Shown here one piece after another: positions 10,845-23,292 of a DNA stretch of 64,000 nucleotides. Position numbers and translations under genes: made by a program. A model generated the notes under the pieces. That model was not told the DNA's origin, ran no database searches, and saw nothing but the letters and a program-made list of their open reading frames with translations. Each line of letters begins with the position of its first letter. Position 1 is the stretch's first letter. Origin of the DNA: Krasilnikovozyma curviuscula (Eukaryota; Basidiomycota; Tremellomycetes; Cystofilobasidiales; Mrakiaceae); NCBI GenBank assembly GCA_014825775.1, contig MVAQ01000055.1, positions 39,375 through 103,374 of the forward strand. Reading direction: 5' to 3'.

Positions 10845-11579
10845 GTTTCCCGTTGAGTGGACGGCGGCTGTTGGTGTCGTTGCTCAACTTGCTTGACTGG
10901 CAGCAGCTGGGGCGCAGGTCGCGAGGAACGACGCGAAAACTCGCGCCAAACTGAACACCGTGTCTGAATGAAGATCGTTTTGTTGTGTCTTGCGTGGCGT
11001 CTCTGCTGAGTAGAGACTATGATAGTCAGAAACAAGGTAAGACTTTCTCTTCAATTCATATGGAAAATTACAAAGAAGGCACCACCATCAATGAGCGATA
11101 ACAGTTTTTCAAGTGTATATACTCATTACCGTTTCCAGTTAGCGCTTCTCCATTTCAGTTGTTGGTAATTTAAGTAACGATTTGGCATCTAAGGGTTTTT
11201 GTCTCTCCTTCTTCCAAGAAAGTATGGGAAATGTCAGGCCGTAGTACCAGTTCGATCACGCTATGTCTAAAGCATCGGGGAAAACAAAACCTTACTTCTC
11301 GAAGAAGAACAGGGACAGGAGAGCCCATGCTACTCGACATCTTCTTAAGTGCCCTTGAATTCACCTGTGTCCAAGTACGTAATAAAGAAGAGCGATGGGA
11401 AGACTCGGAGTGCAAGGCCGCGTCGTGCTTGATTTTTTAAATCGCACGCTGAGAAACAAAGCGTAGAGCACCCCTTTTAACTCTTGGATGGACAGAAAAC
11501 AGGATAAAAACAGGAAAAAAAAAACAGATCTTCATGATTTAGAGAAACAAAAAATAACTTCAAAAATTAAAAACAATGT
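10845..11579. other. Intergenic, promoter side of the fusion gene
   Basis: About 735 bases upstream of the epimerase-exostosin gene and downstream of the tRNA. No open frame here has a recognisable domain. A-rich runs lie at 11510-11575, the last of them forming the Pol III terminator of the tRNA. Confidence 0.5.
11562..11573 (-). terminator. RNA polymerase III terminator of tRNA-His
   Basis: Two runs of five A on the plus strand (11562-11566 and 11569-11573) read as T runs on the minus strand, starting seven bases past the end of the tRNA. T4-T5 runs just downstream of a tRNA are the normal Pol III stop. Confidence 0.6.
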
Positions 11580-11663
11580 TGATCCTAGCGTGATTCGAAC
11601 ACGCGTCAAGAGCGAAACAGATGACTCCACAAGCTCTGATACTGACCACTATACTATAGAATC
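11580..11663 (-). tRNA. tRNA-His (anticodon GTG) with a 12-nt intron
   Basis: All arms fold. The acceptor stem is GATTCTA/TAGGATC (7 pairs, one G-U) with discriminator A73, as in eukaryotic tRNA-His. The D arm is GTAT...GTAT with an A box TAGTGGTCAGT. The anticodon stem is AGAGC/GCTCT, and the T arm is GCGTG-TTCGAAT-CACGC. The anticodon GTG lies at 11628-11630. After G37 a 12-nt intron (11615-11626) interrupts the loop at the canonical position; removing it gives the loop TTGTGGC typical of fungal tRNA-His. No G at position -1 is encoded (plus-strand 11664 is T), as expected where Thg1 adds it. Confidence 0.9.
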
Positions 11664-12942
11664 TTGAGATACCTTCAATTGGGTTGTTGCGTTCTAGATA
11701 ATAACGTCAAAGTCAAGTCCACACCGACCTAGCTCTAGTCTTCATCCCCGTCCCCATCTACAAGCAAAGAGCTCGATATTATCAGCAGTGTTAAATTCGC
11801 TAGTCTCATCGATACCTGTATGTGGAATGGATGTACATAGCCCGCCCAAGTTTTGAAGGCACACGTTAATATGTAAGCTTACTGATTCCTGAGTGTCATT
11901 GCGTAATTGTGAAAACAATGCCTTAGCTGTTAGAGGAGCAAAGTCTCAAGGGTTGCGTTGTATGTTTCTTGTTGGGCCAAGGAATCTCTAGATGTAACGA
12001 ATCATATCGTTTAAGTACATGTACTGATGTGATTTAAGACCAAACACGAACCAAAGACAAAGATATCCTGAAAGTTGATGCTACTTTGAGAACTGTTGCG
12101 CGTTGTCGACGGAGATCGACGGATCTTCATGTTCCCTATGGTGCACTTATGAAGAAAGCTCTTCCAAAGTGTTTTCATGTGTGAAACCAAGGTTCGTGCG
12201 GGGGGTCTGCAAGTTGAATTGGTCAGGGTGAAGTCTCTGTAAACGTAAAGGCGAGAATCAGAATTCGAAAGGTTGTTGGGATCATGAAAGGTGAATGTCG
12301 AATATTTACAGTGTCGGTGCGTCATCTTCTCGCAACCAAGAGTTGTCCCGCGCGTTGCCATCTCGAAGGACGAAACCAGAGGAGGACATCGTTGGGAAGG
12401 GAAAGGGGGAGCTAGGCCCATGGCTGCTTCATTTTCTGAAAATAGATACAAAAATACAGAAACACCGCACCTTGTGCTTCAATTTGGGATCGTGTATCGA
12501 AAATCAGTGCTTTTAGCAACAAGAGCGTCAAATAAAACATCTCCCCTTTTGCAAATGTTTATGTTTCTATTGTTTTATTCTGTCCATACTATCATCTTTC
12601 TTTTTCTATTTTATGGAAGGAATGCGACTTCATCTTTTTATCCTTTGGCTCTCATCAAGATTGGATTGATGGGATCAGAGTACTGCCATACACCTTTTCT
12701 TCCAATACAATTTCTATCAAACCCTACAAAGGCACAGAACACATCAGGCCATCAATAGAAGGTCTGAGGCGTAAAAGAGTCTGGCGTTCGAAGAAGTGTC
12801 CTTTTCCATTATTCGGGACAGCGTTTCATCCTGGCAGCTATTCGAAGTCGCTCCTGCGGGTCACAATATCATCAAGCTTTTTTCCTCGCCCTGTCCCTCT
12901 TGATACTCTTGCTCTGTGGTGATCCCGCAGGCACTCTGTAGG
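11664..12942. other. Long intergenic stretch, nothing recognised
   Basis: About 1.3 kb between the tRNA and the second GT18-like gene. Open frames on both strands (for example 12011-12451 minus and 12291-12758 plus) overlap each other and show low-complexity content without any domain. A T/A-rich tract at 12540-12640 may belong to the GT18 promoter. Confidence 0.5.
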
Positions 12943-15301
12943 ATGAACAGTTCTAGTCGTCGACTGCTTCGCCTTGTGTTGGGCTTCGTGTGCTTCCTGT
13001 TGCTAGCCCTCGGTTCCTACACGAGCTGGGGACCAGTAGACCTCACACGGGGAAATAGTACAACACAATCTTCAGCCCTCACTCATGCTCAGTCCACAAA
13101 AGGCACCAAAGCTGAGAGCTGGTGGGATCAGTCGAGCCTCCGACACCTCAGAGGGCTCATTGAGTGCCGTGACAAAGGCAACTGTGCCCCGTGGCAGGAC
13201 ACGCTGATCCTCATCCAGCAAAACAACTTCGACGACGTATTCGGTGAGTTCCTAGAATCCTTGGTTTCCACTGTAACCCTAGTAAATGATAAGACGTGTC
13301 TCATTTTACAGGCGGCGCGGTAAGTGGTGAAAATATCTGGGCCAGGTAAGCAATACGTTTCTTTGTGGTACAGTCAATTCCTGAAAACTGATATGTTCTT
13401 GCATCTGGGCAGATCTATGTCAGTATTTTGATAAATTCATCAGTCAGGGTCCTCGTGAGACTGACGGATCTTTTGTCTAGCATGAGAGCACTGGACGAGC
13501 TTGGAATGAGTTACCTTTTGGTGAAACGCTGGGAAACAATCTGTAAGTTCTCACATAATTACATGAGTAAGCGGACGTGATAACAGACTCTGGCCTGCTT
13601 CAACATGATTCTATGCCAGCATCATATTACCGGTAAGCGGCCAACGACCCAAAGAATGCACGAGCCAACGTATTGATGTTTTCCATTGCTAGCATGTTTC
13701 CTACCTTTGTGAAAGCTATCTTCACACAGCCCGAAACTATCTATGGTTGTATCGATGAAGGAAATTGTATCAAGCACACCTGGAACGCGTACGGTGCCAA
13801 AAATGGGTTTTATAGTCCTTCTCTCTCATCAGCTTACCATTCCGGTTCGATTTGCTCTGTTAGGGACGGGATACCGCTGCATCTGTTCTACTCGTTTGCT
13901 GTAAGTGACGTTCCGTTTCATTGCGACGCAGCCCTGCAATTGCCTGAAGAGCCTTTCTCCCATTTCGAAACAACAGTTTTTTGGCGGTGGTAATTAGACT
14001 CCTTCTTCCTGTCTTGACAGAATCAACCTCACATCACGACCTTCACTCTCAAATAGCGCATGGCCCTCTCCGGTACAACTTCACTCTTGTGCCTGAGCCC
14101 AACGAGGAGAACGTCTACTTGGGATACTCTGTAGAAAAAGAGTGTAAAGCTATACCCGTGAGTCTCTTTTTGATTGACGGTTTTATTTGGGTTGTAGTTG
14201 ATGCGGAAACAATTGCCCTTTGGGATATTGCGCCAGTACGTGCCACCTGCTCAACGTCCTCGTCAAGTGTACGTCTTAGCCAAATGGGCGAGGTACCTTA
14301 CAAGCAAAACAGCTGCCGTTAGCTGTGAAACTCTTCACAGAGCCAAGACTGAACTGAATGTCAGATTTGTTGGTGCCTTTGGTACTGACACCGACGAACC
14401 TCCATGCGACGCTGTGGAACACGTTGGCGTCGATGGAAAAGGATCTTTGACAGAAGCTCAATTTTTCGCAGAGTAAGGGTTACTCTTTCCTTTTCTCTAT
14501 GACTGCAACGAAATGTCCTTCGTCAGTTCTAATCTGCGCTCTTTCCTACAAGAATCGCTAAATCTCGAGCTCTAATTGGCGTCGGTAAGTCTACCTTGTT
14601 CACAGGCAATTCTGATTTTTTTCTGACATATCTTTCCACTCATTTCGAATTAAAGGAAACCCTTGGAGCTCACCCACACCCTGGTAAGATGCACCGGAAA
14701 CTCAACTACGAGACTCGATTCTTACGCGTTGTTTTCTGCAGGTACTCTTTGTGCTTTGGCACTCCGTATCTCAATCCTCTTACAGATTACATCGTCGACT
14801 CAGAAGGGCGCAGAGTTGCTCTATGGTCTCAACATTCAACAGCTGGAAATCAAGGGAAACCATACGCCTACAATTACGTTAGTCGGAACGTTCACTTGGC
14901 TCATGCGCGAGCGATCCGTTTGATAACCATTCTCTTGCTTGAGGGTCGATAGCTCCAACATGACCCCGACGACTTCATTGAACTACTTCGAGAGGCTCTT
15001 GACAATCCTATTGATAGACGTGAGTTATAACTTGAGACTGTAGTTTCTTAATACTGATCGTTGTCTACACTGGTTTCGTCTCAAGATATACCACACGACA
15101 TGACAAGCGTAGCTCTCCAACAGAGGATCGTCGATTTGGTCACCCGTGATTCATATAGTATAGCAAAATCACTGATGGAATCTGATGACGAGGTGAAGAA
15201 GCAGATAGATGGAAAGGTAAGCCTTACCTTGGCGCTCGCTTCTAGTTATTATTCGTGTTGACTTGCGTTGATGATTCATTCCACAGTTTCTGCAGTTATG
15301 A
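12943..15301 (+). CDS. GT18-like (MGAT5-type) glycosyltransferase, copy 2
   Basis: Type II membrane protein beginning MNSSSRRLLRLVLGFVCFLL; the hydrophobic run is the anchor. Luminal part: NCAPWQDTLILIQQNNFDDV, then AVSGENIWAR, FPTFVKAIFTQPETIYGCID, DGIPLHLFYSFA, and the transferase core RPRQVYVLAKWARYL, AKSRALIGVGNPWSSPTPW, CFGTPYLNPLTDYIV, WSQHSTAGNQGKPYAYNY and IPHDMTSVALQQRIVDLVT. These follow the GT18 motif order and align with the copy at 1434-3859 along the whole length, including intron positions and a 13-nt micro-exon (13620-13632). The last exon encodes only FLQL before TGA. The start is the ATG at 12943, which gives the anchor directly. Other possibility: a fungal sister family of GT18 with a different acceptor. 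Opposite orientation to copy 1, 9 kb away. Confidence 0.8.
13620..13632 (+). other. 13-nt micro-exon in GT18-like copy 2
   Basis: CATCATATTACCG sits between a CCAG acceptor and a GTAAGC donor. It encodes the SSYYR part of ...TISSYYRMFPTFVKAI and corresponds to the 13-nt exon of copy 1. Confidence 0.7.
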
Positions 15302-15969
15302 ACATGTATTTATTTTTATTTCCCCCTTTCTACTGAGGCTTGAACACCCCCAGTCCGAAGGACACCAAGAAGTGTCATGAAATGACACTCGAGCAAAATC
15401 TTGCATCTACATTTTGGGCAAGGAAGATACGGAGTAGAATGAATGGTTAGAAAATGGAAACCGAAGCTGATTGGAATCAAGTTCGTTCCCTTGGGTAAAA
15501 TGAGCAGTCCTTTTGTACCTGCTGTGCCAGAAAAGTTACATGAGTGCAGTAAACAACAGCGTAGCTCTAGAAGATTTCCACCTTAGTTTGCGATGACAGT
15601 CACAGGAATATCACTTCCAAGGAGAGCTACGGGCGTAGTCAGAATAGTTGGGTGAAAAAGAAAGAAAGATACGTCAATTTACGGCATGGGCGCTAGGAGA
15701 AAGACAACGACGCAGAGCGCCAATTTCTCCTCCTCATCACTCACCAGACCGAGGAAACAAACACGGGTCTGAAAGCTCAAAAGGATTCAAACCGCAAGGT
15801 GAGTTCCAAGAGTCTTACAACTTGTAGTGTGCTGTTTTCATAACAAGTTTTTTTTTTCAAGGCTGACCCATCGTGTTGCTTGTGCTTGCAGACCCGGTTT
15901 TCGGTATTGAACTTTCGACATTGCCCTCACGTTCGTTGGACGTGAGAAGGCACTGGGAACGTCTATCAG
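15302..15969. other. Intergenic, leader of the Rho GEF gene
   Basis: About 670 bases. A GTGAGT donor (near 15799) and a T11-CAAG acceptor (near 15850-15861) suggest a 5' UTR intron in the Rho GEF transcript. No gene is recognised. Confidence 0.4.
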
Positions 15970-18900
15970 ATGGAGAGGAGGACGACAGGCGTTGGAGGCC
16001 CAAGAAGGCAGCCTCAGAGGAGCAACGGCCCTCCTCCTGAGCCTGCGTCCAGAGAAGACGCCTTCTCCGAAATCTTTGGTCGTCGATCAACACATCACAG
16101 TCACACAGCAGCCCCTCAGCCTCATCAGCATCGCTCACAACATTCGCAGCAGCAACCTTACCATCAGTACAACTACCAGCATGCTGGCCCAAACGGTGGC
16201 TTCCCCCCTCCTCGCACCACCCCCAACCCTCAAGGGAACCAATGGAGGCCACCACATGTAGGCGGAGCGAACAAACCTAGCGGTCCTGGCTTTGAATACT
16301 ATGGAGCTGCTGCCTCGAGTGCTGGCCTCGGTCTCCCCCCTATCCCTGCCCTTCCTGTTCCTCAGCCCTTCACAAACACTTCCTACAAGCCTTTCCCTAA
16401 CAACTACTCATCATCAATACCTACTTCAACTGGACCACCAGTCCTGCCACCTCTTTTTCAACAAGGTGCTCCAACACTTCCTACGGTTCAGCCTCTGCAG
16501 TACAGAAATGACTTTGCGGCGTCAACTTCAACTCTCAGCTCGCTTGGTACAGTTGGTGGTAACCTGGATTCTATTGCTGGTGCTGGACCGAACAATGGGA
16601 CTAATTATAGCGGAGGGGCAAGGATGTCGGGCTCGCGTGCATCGATAGGCTCAATCACTTCACCAACGTCCTCCTCCTCCAACTACACCGATGGTCCTTC
16701 AACGACCCCTACAATGGCTTCTTCTTCCGATCCTAAAATGTCTTCTAGCTCCCAGAGCCCTAGAAGCTCGATGGGGAGTGGGCCTAACGGCACCCAAGCG
16801 ACAGGCGACAGCAGCTTCACGTCCTACTCCTCGTCAACGGCCAGCTCTCCTCCATCTTCAAAGACTACCCTCCACAGCACTAGCTCGCAGCCATCTTCAG
16901 CCATAACATTGAACTTAAGTGGCACAATATCTTCTGGTCCCTCGGTTTTGTCGGGCTCCAGTCCAGCGTCATCTGTTGCAACCGTATCCGCGAATTCGAC
17001 GGGAAGTGCTGCTCTTGCCAAAAGGGCTCAGTCGATGAATCATCTCACGATCACAACTTCAAAACCCAATAACTCCAGCACCTCCATCTCTTCCTCTCAA
17101 AGCCACACAACCACCCACGCCAACACCTCATTACCTTCAATCGCGCCTGCCTTTTTGTCCAAGGTTGCCCAAGCCTTCGAATCATTGATCCCGCTGTCAG
17201 AGAGGACAAAGGACGGCTTAGCGTATAAGGATGCTTTCGATGGAAGGGAAGCGGTGGATCTCATCTGTGAAATCATCAAGACTCCAGACCGTAACTTGGC
17301 GTTGCTCCTTGGTCGCGCTTTAGACGCTCAAAAGTTCTTTCATGATGTCACTTATGATCATCGACTTCGTGACAGTGCCAACGAGCTATACCAGTTCAAA
17401 GAAAAGATGCTGCTGCCGCCTGCATCCTTCAACGACGACCTCTTTATCCCTTTAGGGCACGGAACTTCCACTCCACCTGGCGAAGAGGATGGCTCTTTGT
17501 CCTTGCATAGCATCGGTGGGGAGCTACACGGCTCTCCTTCAACCTCATCAATTCTTCCAACCTCAGCGCGGTTCCAGTCGTCCACGTCGCTTGCGTTGAT
17601 GGATAGAAGAGATTCGGGTGGAACCTTGCCGTCACCGACGCAATCTCTACACCCTTCTCTGCCCACCATACCTCCACCAATATCACAAACATCTTCATCC
17701 AATTCTCAACTTCCCGCGACGTTGCACAACGGAGCAGAAGACGATTCCAGCGATGCTCAGCTACCTCAAGGTGTTTTCACCTTGTTGTTGGATTGTTACA
17801 GTCCAACTTGCAGTGCCGATAGGCTATGCTACTCGATTGCTTGCCCGAGGAGGATTGAACAAGCCAAGAGGCTCAACATACAACCACAGCCTGGCTTGAG
17901 ACGCGCCATGAGTGAGGAAAGTTTGAAGGAGGTGGTGAGTTTACTCGGTTCATGTCGCTTTGAGCTGCTTCAATCTTGAACTGACAACTGAAAATAAAAA
18001 CAAAATTTCTACTAGTCTGGTGACTCTGCACCCTTGTGGATCCACTCCGTCTCGAAAGCGGTCTCTGACTCTGTTAGTCCAAAGGAAAAAAAGCGACAGG
18101 AAGCAATCAACGAGTTGATCTACACGGAACGAGATTTCGTAAAGGATTTGGAATACCTTCGAGATGTGAGTAAGCCTTCATTTTGCTTTCCCTCCAAAGC
18201 ACCTCTGACTCAAACGTTCCCTCTCTAGTGTTGGATGATTCCACTGCGGCAGAAGGACCTAATTGAGCCTGCCGAACGGCGAGTGGAGTTCGTTCAGCAA
18301 GTCTTTTGGAATCTTCCTGCAATTCATACCAACAATGCAGTTCTCTCTGACATGTTGACAAAGCGTCAGAAGTCTCATCAGATCGTGGAACGTGTGGGTG
18401 ACATCCTATTGGAGCGCGTACCTCTGTTCCAACCCTTTGTTGATTACGGTGCACATCAACAATACGGAAAACATGAGTTCGAGAAGGAGAAGGGAAGCAA
18501 CCCAGATTTTCAGAAGTTCACTGATGAGGTGGAACGGCTGCCTCAGTCTCGAAAGAGTGAATTAAACGCTTTCCTCACCAAACCAACAACGCGTCTTGGA
18601 CGGTACCCGCTTCTCTTGAAAGCTATTCTTCACGCAACCCCTGAAGACCATCCAGATGCTCGAGATATTCCCCAGGTTCTAGAGATGTTGGATGAGTGGC
18701 TCAACAAAGTGAATTCTGCAGCAGGTAAAACTCAGAACAGGATCGATCTCGCCAACTTTGACAGGCAGTTGAGACGACCAAGAGAAAGCGATGTAAGTGT
18801 TTTTCTGTTTGTGTTATTATCTACCATGCTGCTCGGATATCCTTACCTTGGAATTTTGACGTTTTCAGCATGAGCTCCGCCTGTACGATGAGGAGCGAGA

Positions 18901-21047
18901 GCTCATACACAAGGGTCAACTGAAGAGGAGAGGTCAAACTTCCTCTGAGAGTGCCGATTTGGAGGTTTATCTACTAGATCATATGCTTGTGCTGTGTAGG
19001 TGGAAGAAGGATAGCAAAAGTGATGAGCCCGAGTTGAGACTTTACAAAAAGGTACGTGTGGAGCCAGTTCAAAGCTTGCTTTTTCACTCTGACAAATATG
19101 AAATTGCACTGTAGCCAATACCTTTGGAGCTGCTTACCATGGTCACCTTAGACGAACAGTACAACTTCAACAAGTACGGTATCCGACCCAAATCCCTCCT
19201 CTCCCGAACATCCACCGCAAAATCTGGCACATTATCTCTCGCAGCATCACATCGACCGGAGAAGGAAGGAAAACACGGCTTCTCCATCACGTTCCATTAC
19301 CTTGGTCGACGAGGATATTCCTTAACGCTGTGGTCCATTTCTCACGGTGGTCGCAAAAAATGGTTGGAAGCCATCGACAATCAACAGGCTGTCGTCAAGG
19401 AACGCAGTAAAAAGATCGACATTGTTGCAATGGAGAGTCATTTTAGCGGTTCAAGCAGAATCAACTGTGCAGCGCCGTATGATGCTGGAAGAAGAGTTAT
19501 CTATGGAACGGACGATGGTGTTTGGTTCTCTAATCTTACCGACGACCGGCCTCCTGTGATGGTGCTCTCCTTACCCGATGTTACTCAGGTAGACGTTCTT
19601 GAACAGTTCCAGCTCCTGATAGTCCTTGCCGGTCGGTCCTGGATCCCTGATCTCTTAAGTTTGAGTTTTGCTGATTCCGCTTGCTGCTTCTTTAGATCGC
19701 TCAGTGCAGACATTCCCTCTCGATGCTCTTGATCCGAAGGACCCCACTTCAGCTCTCAAAAGAGGCAAACGTATCTCCTCTCATACCACCTTTTTCAAAG
19801 CTGGCGTCTGCTCAGGTCGCATGCTGGTTTGCATCGTCAAATCTTCCCCGCTCTCCACTACTATCAAAGCAATGGATCCAGTCGAACCAATTACTCAAAG
19901 GAAGAAACCTCAAAGTGCGTCATTTAGCAAGTTGATGCCAACCCGTCCAACAGAGACCTTAAAGGTCTTCAAGGTCAGTGTCTGCAAGTATTACCGGATC
20001 TTTCTTGCTCTTTCGCTAAAAAGAATTGTTTTACAGGAGTTCTATATTCCCACAGAATCAACTTCAATTCACTTCCTCAAGACACGGCTGTGTGTTGGCT
20101 GTACCAAAGGCTTTGAGATTGTAGATCTGGAAACGTTAGATACGCAAGGGCTCTTGGATCCTGCAGATTCCAATCTTGAGCTGGTGAACCGACGAGGTGA
20201 GAAGGACAACATTAGGCAGGTTCGTCCGATGGCTATCTACAGAATTGAAGGGGATTTCTTGCTCTGTTATGATGGTATGTCTTGGTCTTGGTCTTCTTTT
20301 GTTGTTGCTTGTGGTGCCTTCTCTAAGAACGCATCTTTTTGTTGGTCACAGAATTTGCCTTCTACGTGAACAAAAATGGCTGGAGAGTTGGAGCTCCTGC
20401 TAGACGAGAGGACACGAGATGGAAAATGACGTGGGAGGGACAGCCGACCGCCTTTGGTAAGTCAATCCAATCCTTTACCACTTCAAGCTTTTCTGACATA
20501 AATCGTTCCTCTTGTATCAGCATTACAATATCCATATGTACTGGCCTTCGATACCGCGTTCATAGAGGTCTGGAACGTGAACACGGGTCAATTGTCACAA
20601 GTGATCTTAACAGCGTCCCCCCCTTCTCCAATGATGCCCTATCCCTCATCAGCACCTACGAACTCTTCAATTCGACTCTTGTTTGCCGATACCCCGCCAT
20701 CTACAATTCACTCTGCGGCTATCTTCGCACAGCAGCAGCAGCTGGCCGTGCAAAAATCTCAGTCCCGTCCATATCCACCTCGTCCATCGCCTGGTGGACC
20801 TCAACATCCACAACATCCTGCACAATATGGAGGTGGTCCCTCACAACCACCGGCACTCGGCCCTGGAGGGTTCCCACCTTATCGCCCGTCATACCCTCCC
20901 ATGCATCCGCAACAGCAAATGCTAATGATGCAGCAACAGCCTCCTCGCCCAGCCGCTCCTCCGCCGAATTCTAGAAATCAAATCATCTTTATTCTCGACG
21001 ACAAAGTGGTGTGTGCCAAATTGGCTGCACCCGCTATGCAGACTTAG
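15970..21047 (+). CDS. Rho guanine-nucleotide exchange factor (DEP-DH-PH-CNH), Rom2-like
   Basis: About 1,500 residues. The first 390 are Ser/Thr/Pro/Gln-rich and disordered. A DEP domain follows (about 390-475; AFESLIPLSERTKDGLAYKD, GREAVDLICEII), then a motif typical of fungal Rom/Tus GEFs, DCYSPTCSADRLCYSIACPRR. The DH domain starts near residue 680 (QEAINELIYTERDFVKDLEY ... TRLGRYPLLLKAIL). A PH domain (LHKGQ-like strand, VYLLDHMLVLCRWKK) and a citron-homology CNH domain (INCAAPYDAGRRVIYGTDDG ... LCVGCTKGFEIVDLETLDTQ, FLLCYDEFAFYVNKNG) complete it. The C-terminus is Pro/Gln-rich. This order is that of Rom1/Rom2, which activate Rho1 in the cell-wall integrity pathway at the plasma membrane. 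About ten introns; exon 1 alone encodes 655 residues. It is the main cell-wall signalling gene of the window and lies beside cell-surface glycan genes. Confidence 0.9.
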
Positions 21048-21280
21048 TTCCAAGGGTTACCATTCAAAGGTGTTCCATCTCTTACTTATCCATCATTCTT
21101 CCCCAATCCTTAATAAATGATTATAATTTGAGTGAGATCTACTGCGATTGATATTAGTAAGACGTACCAAAGAGCAAACATGAATCAAGCGTGACTCAAG
21201 GCCGTGGTCAATTGAGGTGGCGGTGTGAGTGAGCCAGTGCAGGCGGAGTGAATGCGGATACTCGACACTCAAGAGCTGAA

Positions 21281-23045
21281 ATGGCGACCTACTCTGTCCC
21301 TTCATCTGATCCATTCCATGCTCTGTCCAACACGACGCTCTCAGTCAGGCTTACTCCCTCTCAGCGTCCGGGTGGAGCCTTTCTCCCAGGTGACTCAATC
21401 CAAGGTGAAGTGGTATTGACAGGAGCCAGTGAAGGCAGAGATGTCAAGCACAAGATTGTCATTGAAGAAATCGGTATCCAGCTCAACTGGGAATCTCGTA
21501 AGAGCCCTTTAATTCTGGACGACCTCTAGCTGGCGGTTGCTGACGAGTGACGACGTGGTATGCTGTTCGAACCCCTATTTTTCCCATCCTACGTAGGTAA
21601 CCTCACCAATCTCGAGTACGCTAAAGGTGGAACAATCTCTCAAATGTTGGCTTCAGGAAGAGAGGATGTCCTCTTGATGCCAGGGATTCCTATGGGCGGG
21701 CCAGCTGTTCTAGAAGCGAGCTGGTCATTTGCTGTATGTGGGCGGTTTTGGCAACACGACGTAAGCTTGAAAGCTACTTCAACAAGCTAAACTATTTCTT
21801 TCCCGCTATAGATTACCCTTCCGGAGAAATCAACCCAGGCAGAAGAATCTACGTTCGATACCAAAGGCAAAGCAACCTCATCGCCATCCTTCCCTGCATT
21901 CCCAACTTTCCATTCTCCAACACACTCTATCTCTTACATCCTGACGGCTCATGCATCGTTGGTTTCACCTTTTGCCGCTGAAGATGGTGTTGTCGACGAA
22001 GTGCTTGTCGACGATTTTGGTTTCAGACAGTCAACGGAGAAAACTGTGGTCGTAAGAAAGGAAGTTCTAGTCGGGACTAAGCCTCCAGCTGCAGGGGATC
22101 TAGAGGTTGGAGAACCGTGGTCATCTACGGTTGATGTCATAGGTACCGAAGGTTCTCTAGGCAAGCTCAAAGCTACGGTGAGTGATCTGGCGATGCGAGG
22201 TTTGCAGCTCTTTGACTCGTTACAAAGCTGAGATTTGCCAATATTCACTTCTCGGTTCTTTGAGATTGCACCACCACCACCACATCCTACCTCTACGCCA
22301 CTTCTCAATCTATCCCTTCACTTGAAATACACACCATCAATCCCAACTGCGCCAAGTAAAGAAAAGGAGAAGAAGGGATTCCTTGGTCTGGGAAAAGGCA
22401 AGGATAAAACTCCGGTAGCTCCTGTTCCGCTTGAGAGCTTTGTCGTAAAATCTGTCCGAGGACACGTCGTCTCCAAGACTACCGGATCATCCCCTGTGAG
22501 ATAGCAATCACATCACGATCTTTCGCGAATGGTTCTCTAACTCCAATTTTCCACTTCCGGAAGGTCATCTTCGACTTTATCCCATCTGATCTGAACATCT
22601 CCAGTTCCCATCCTGTCTTATCCCTTTCTGGAATCGACTCCGAAGTCCATCTTGACTTCGTCAACCCTCCGGAAATACCTGAAGTCGGCTCTATGAAAGC
22701 GCCTGGAATCTGTAGAGAGGTTTTTATTGTTTCAATCTATATCTCGTGACCGGGGTGAGTATCCAACACTGACGGAGCCCCATGCCTACGATCATCTAGT
22801 TCTTCCTCACCCTACACCTTACAACTTCTCTATCCGATACTCCACTGGCGATTGTGGAAGAAGTTCCGGTTGCTTTCTTCCAACCTCTCCCTCCTTTGAT
22901 CCCAAACCAGACGGAGACTCATCTCGGTTATGACGCTCCTCCTCCGGAGATGGAATATGCGGGCCCACCGCCTGCTGTCGACTTTGACTCAGAAGCTGGA
23001 TTAAGCTACGGAGGACCACCCCCTGGAAATCCTCCAGGGTATTAA
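21281..23045 (+). CDS. Arrestin-fold protein (fungal alpha-arrestin-like)
   Basis: About 490 residues, five or more introns. The N-terminal part, with LSVRLTPSQRPGGAFLPGDS followed by IQGEVVLTGASEGRDVKHKI, fits the first beta strands of an arrestin sandwich ('Y.pGd.i.G.v.l'). Further strands follow (EASWSFAITLPEKST, SISYILTAHASLVSPFAAED, RQSTEKTVVVRKEVL, GEPWSSTVDVIG, LNLSLHLKYTPSIP). The C-terminus is Pro-rich with repeated GPP/APPPEMEYAGPPPA elements and ends PPGNPPGY; PPxY-like sequences (APPPEMEY, NPPGY) could bind WW domains of an Rsp5-type ligase, as alpha-arrestins do. The intron after 'LGKLKAT' uses the acceptor before IAPPPPHPT. Convergent with the gene at 23293. Family assignment rests on pattern only, hence moderate confidence. 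Confidence 0.5.
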
Positions 23046-23292
23046 GGTGTGGATTTATGGCGAACATGCATCTTCATTCTCCAATGATCTTTTGATGTAG
23101 CACGCAGAGCGCAACTAAAGGTATCATTAGACGAGGCCCCTTTCGTACGCAAAGGTGAACATATCCATAAAATCTCATTTCGGTCATAAGCTCTTTCGGT
23201 CGAGGTTTCGAGGTTCTCAGGATGAATTTTTAGATTCAGGCAGAAGTTTGATCTCGTTAATGTACAACACCGCCGCAATACGTTGACAGGCG

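Noticed and set aside
12011..12758. Overlapping long open frames on both strands upstream of GT18-like copy 2
   Set aside because: Neither has a domain, signal or splice pattern; they overlap each other.
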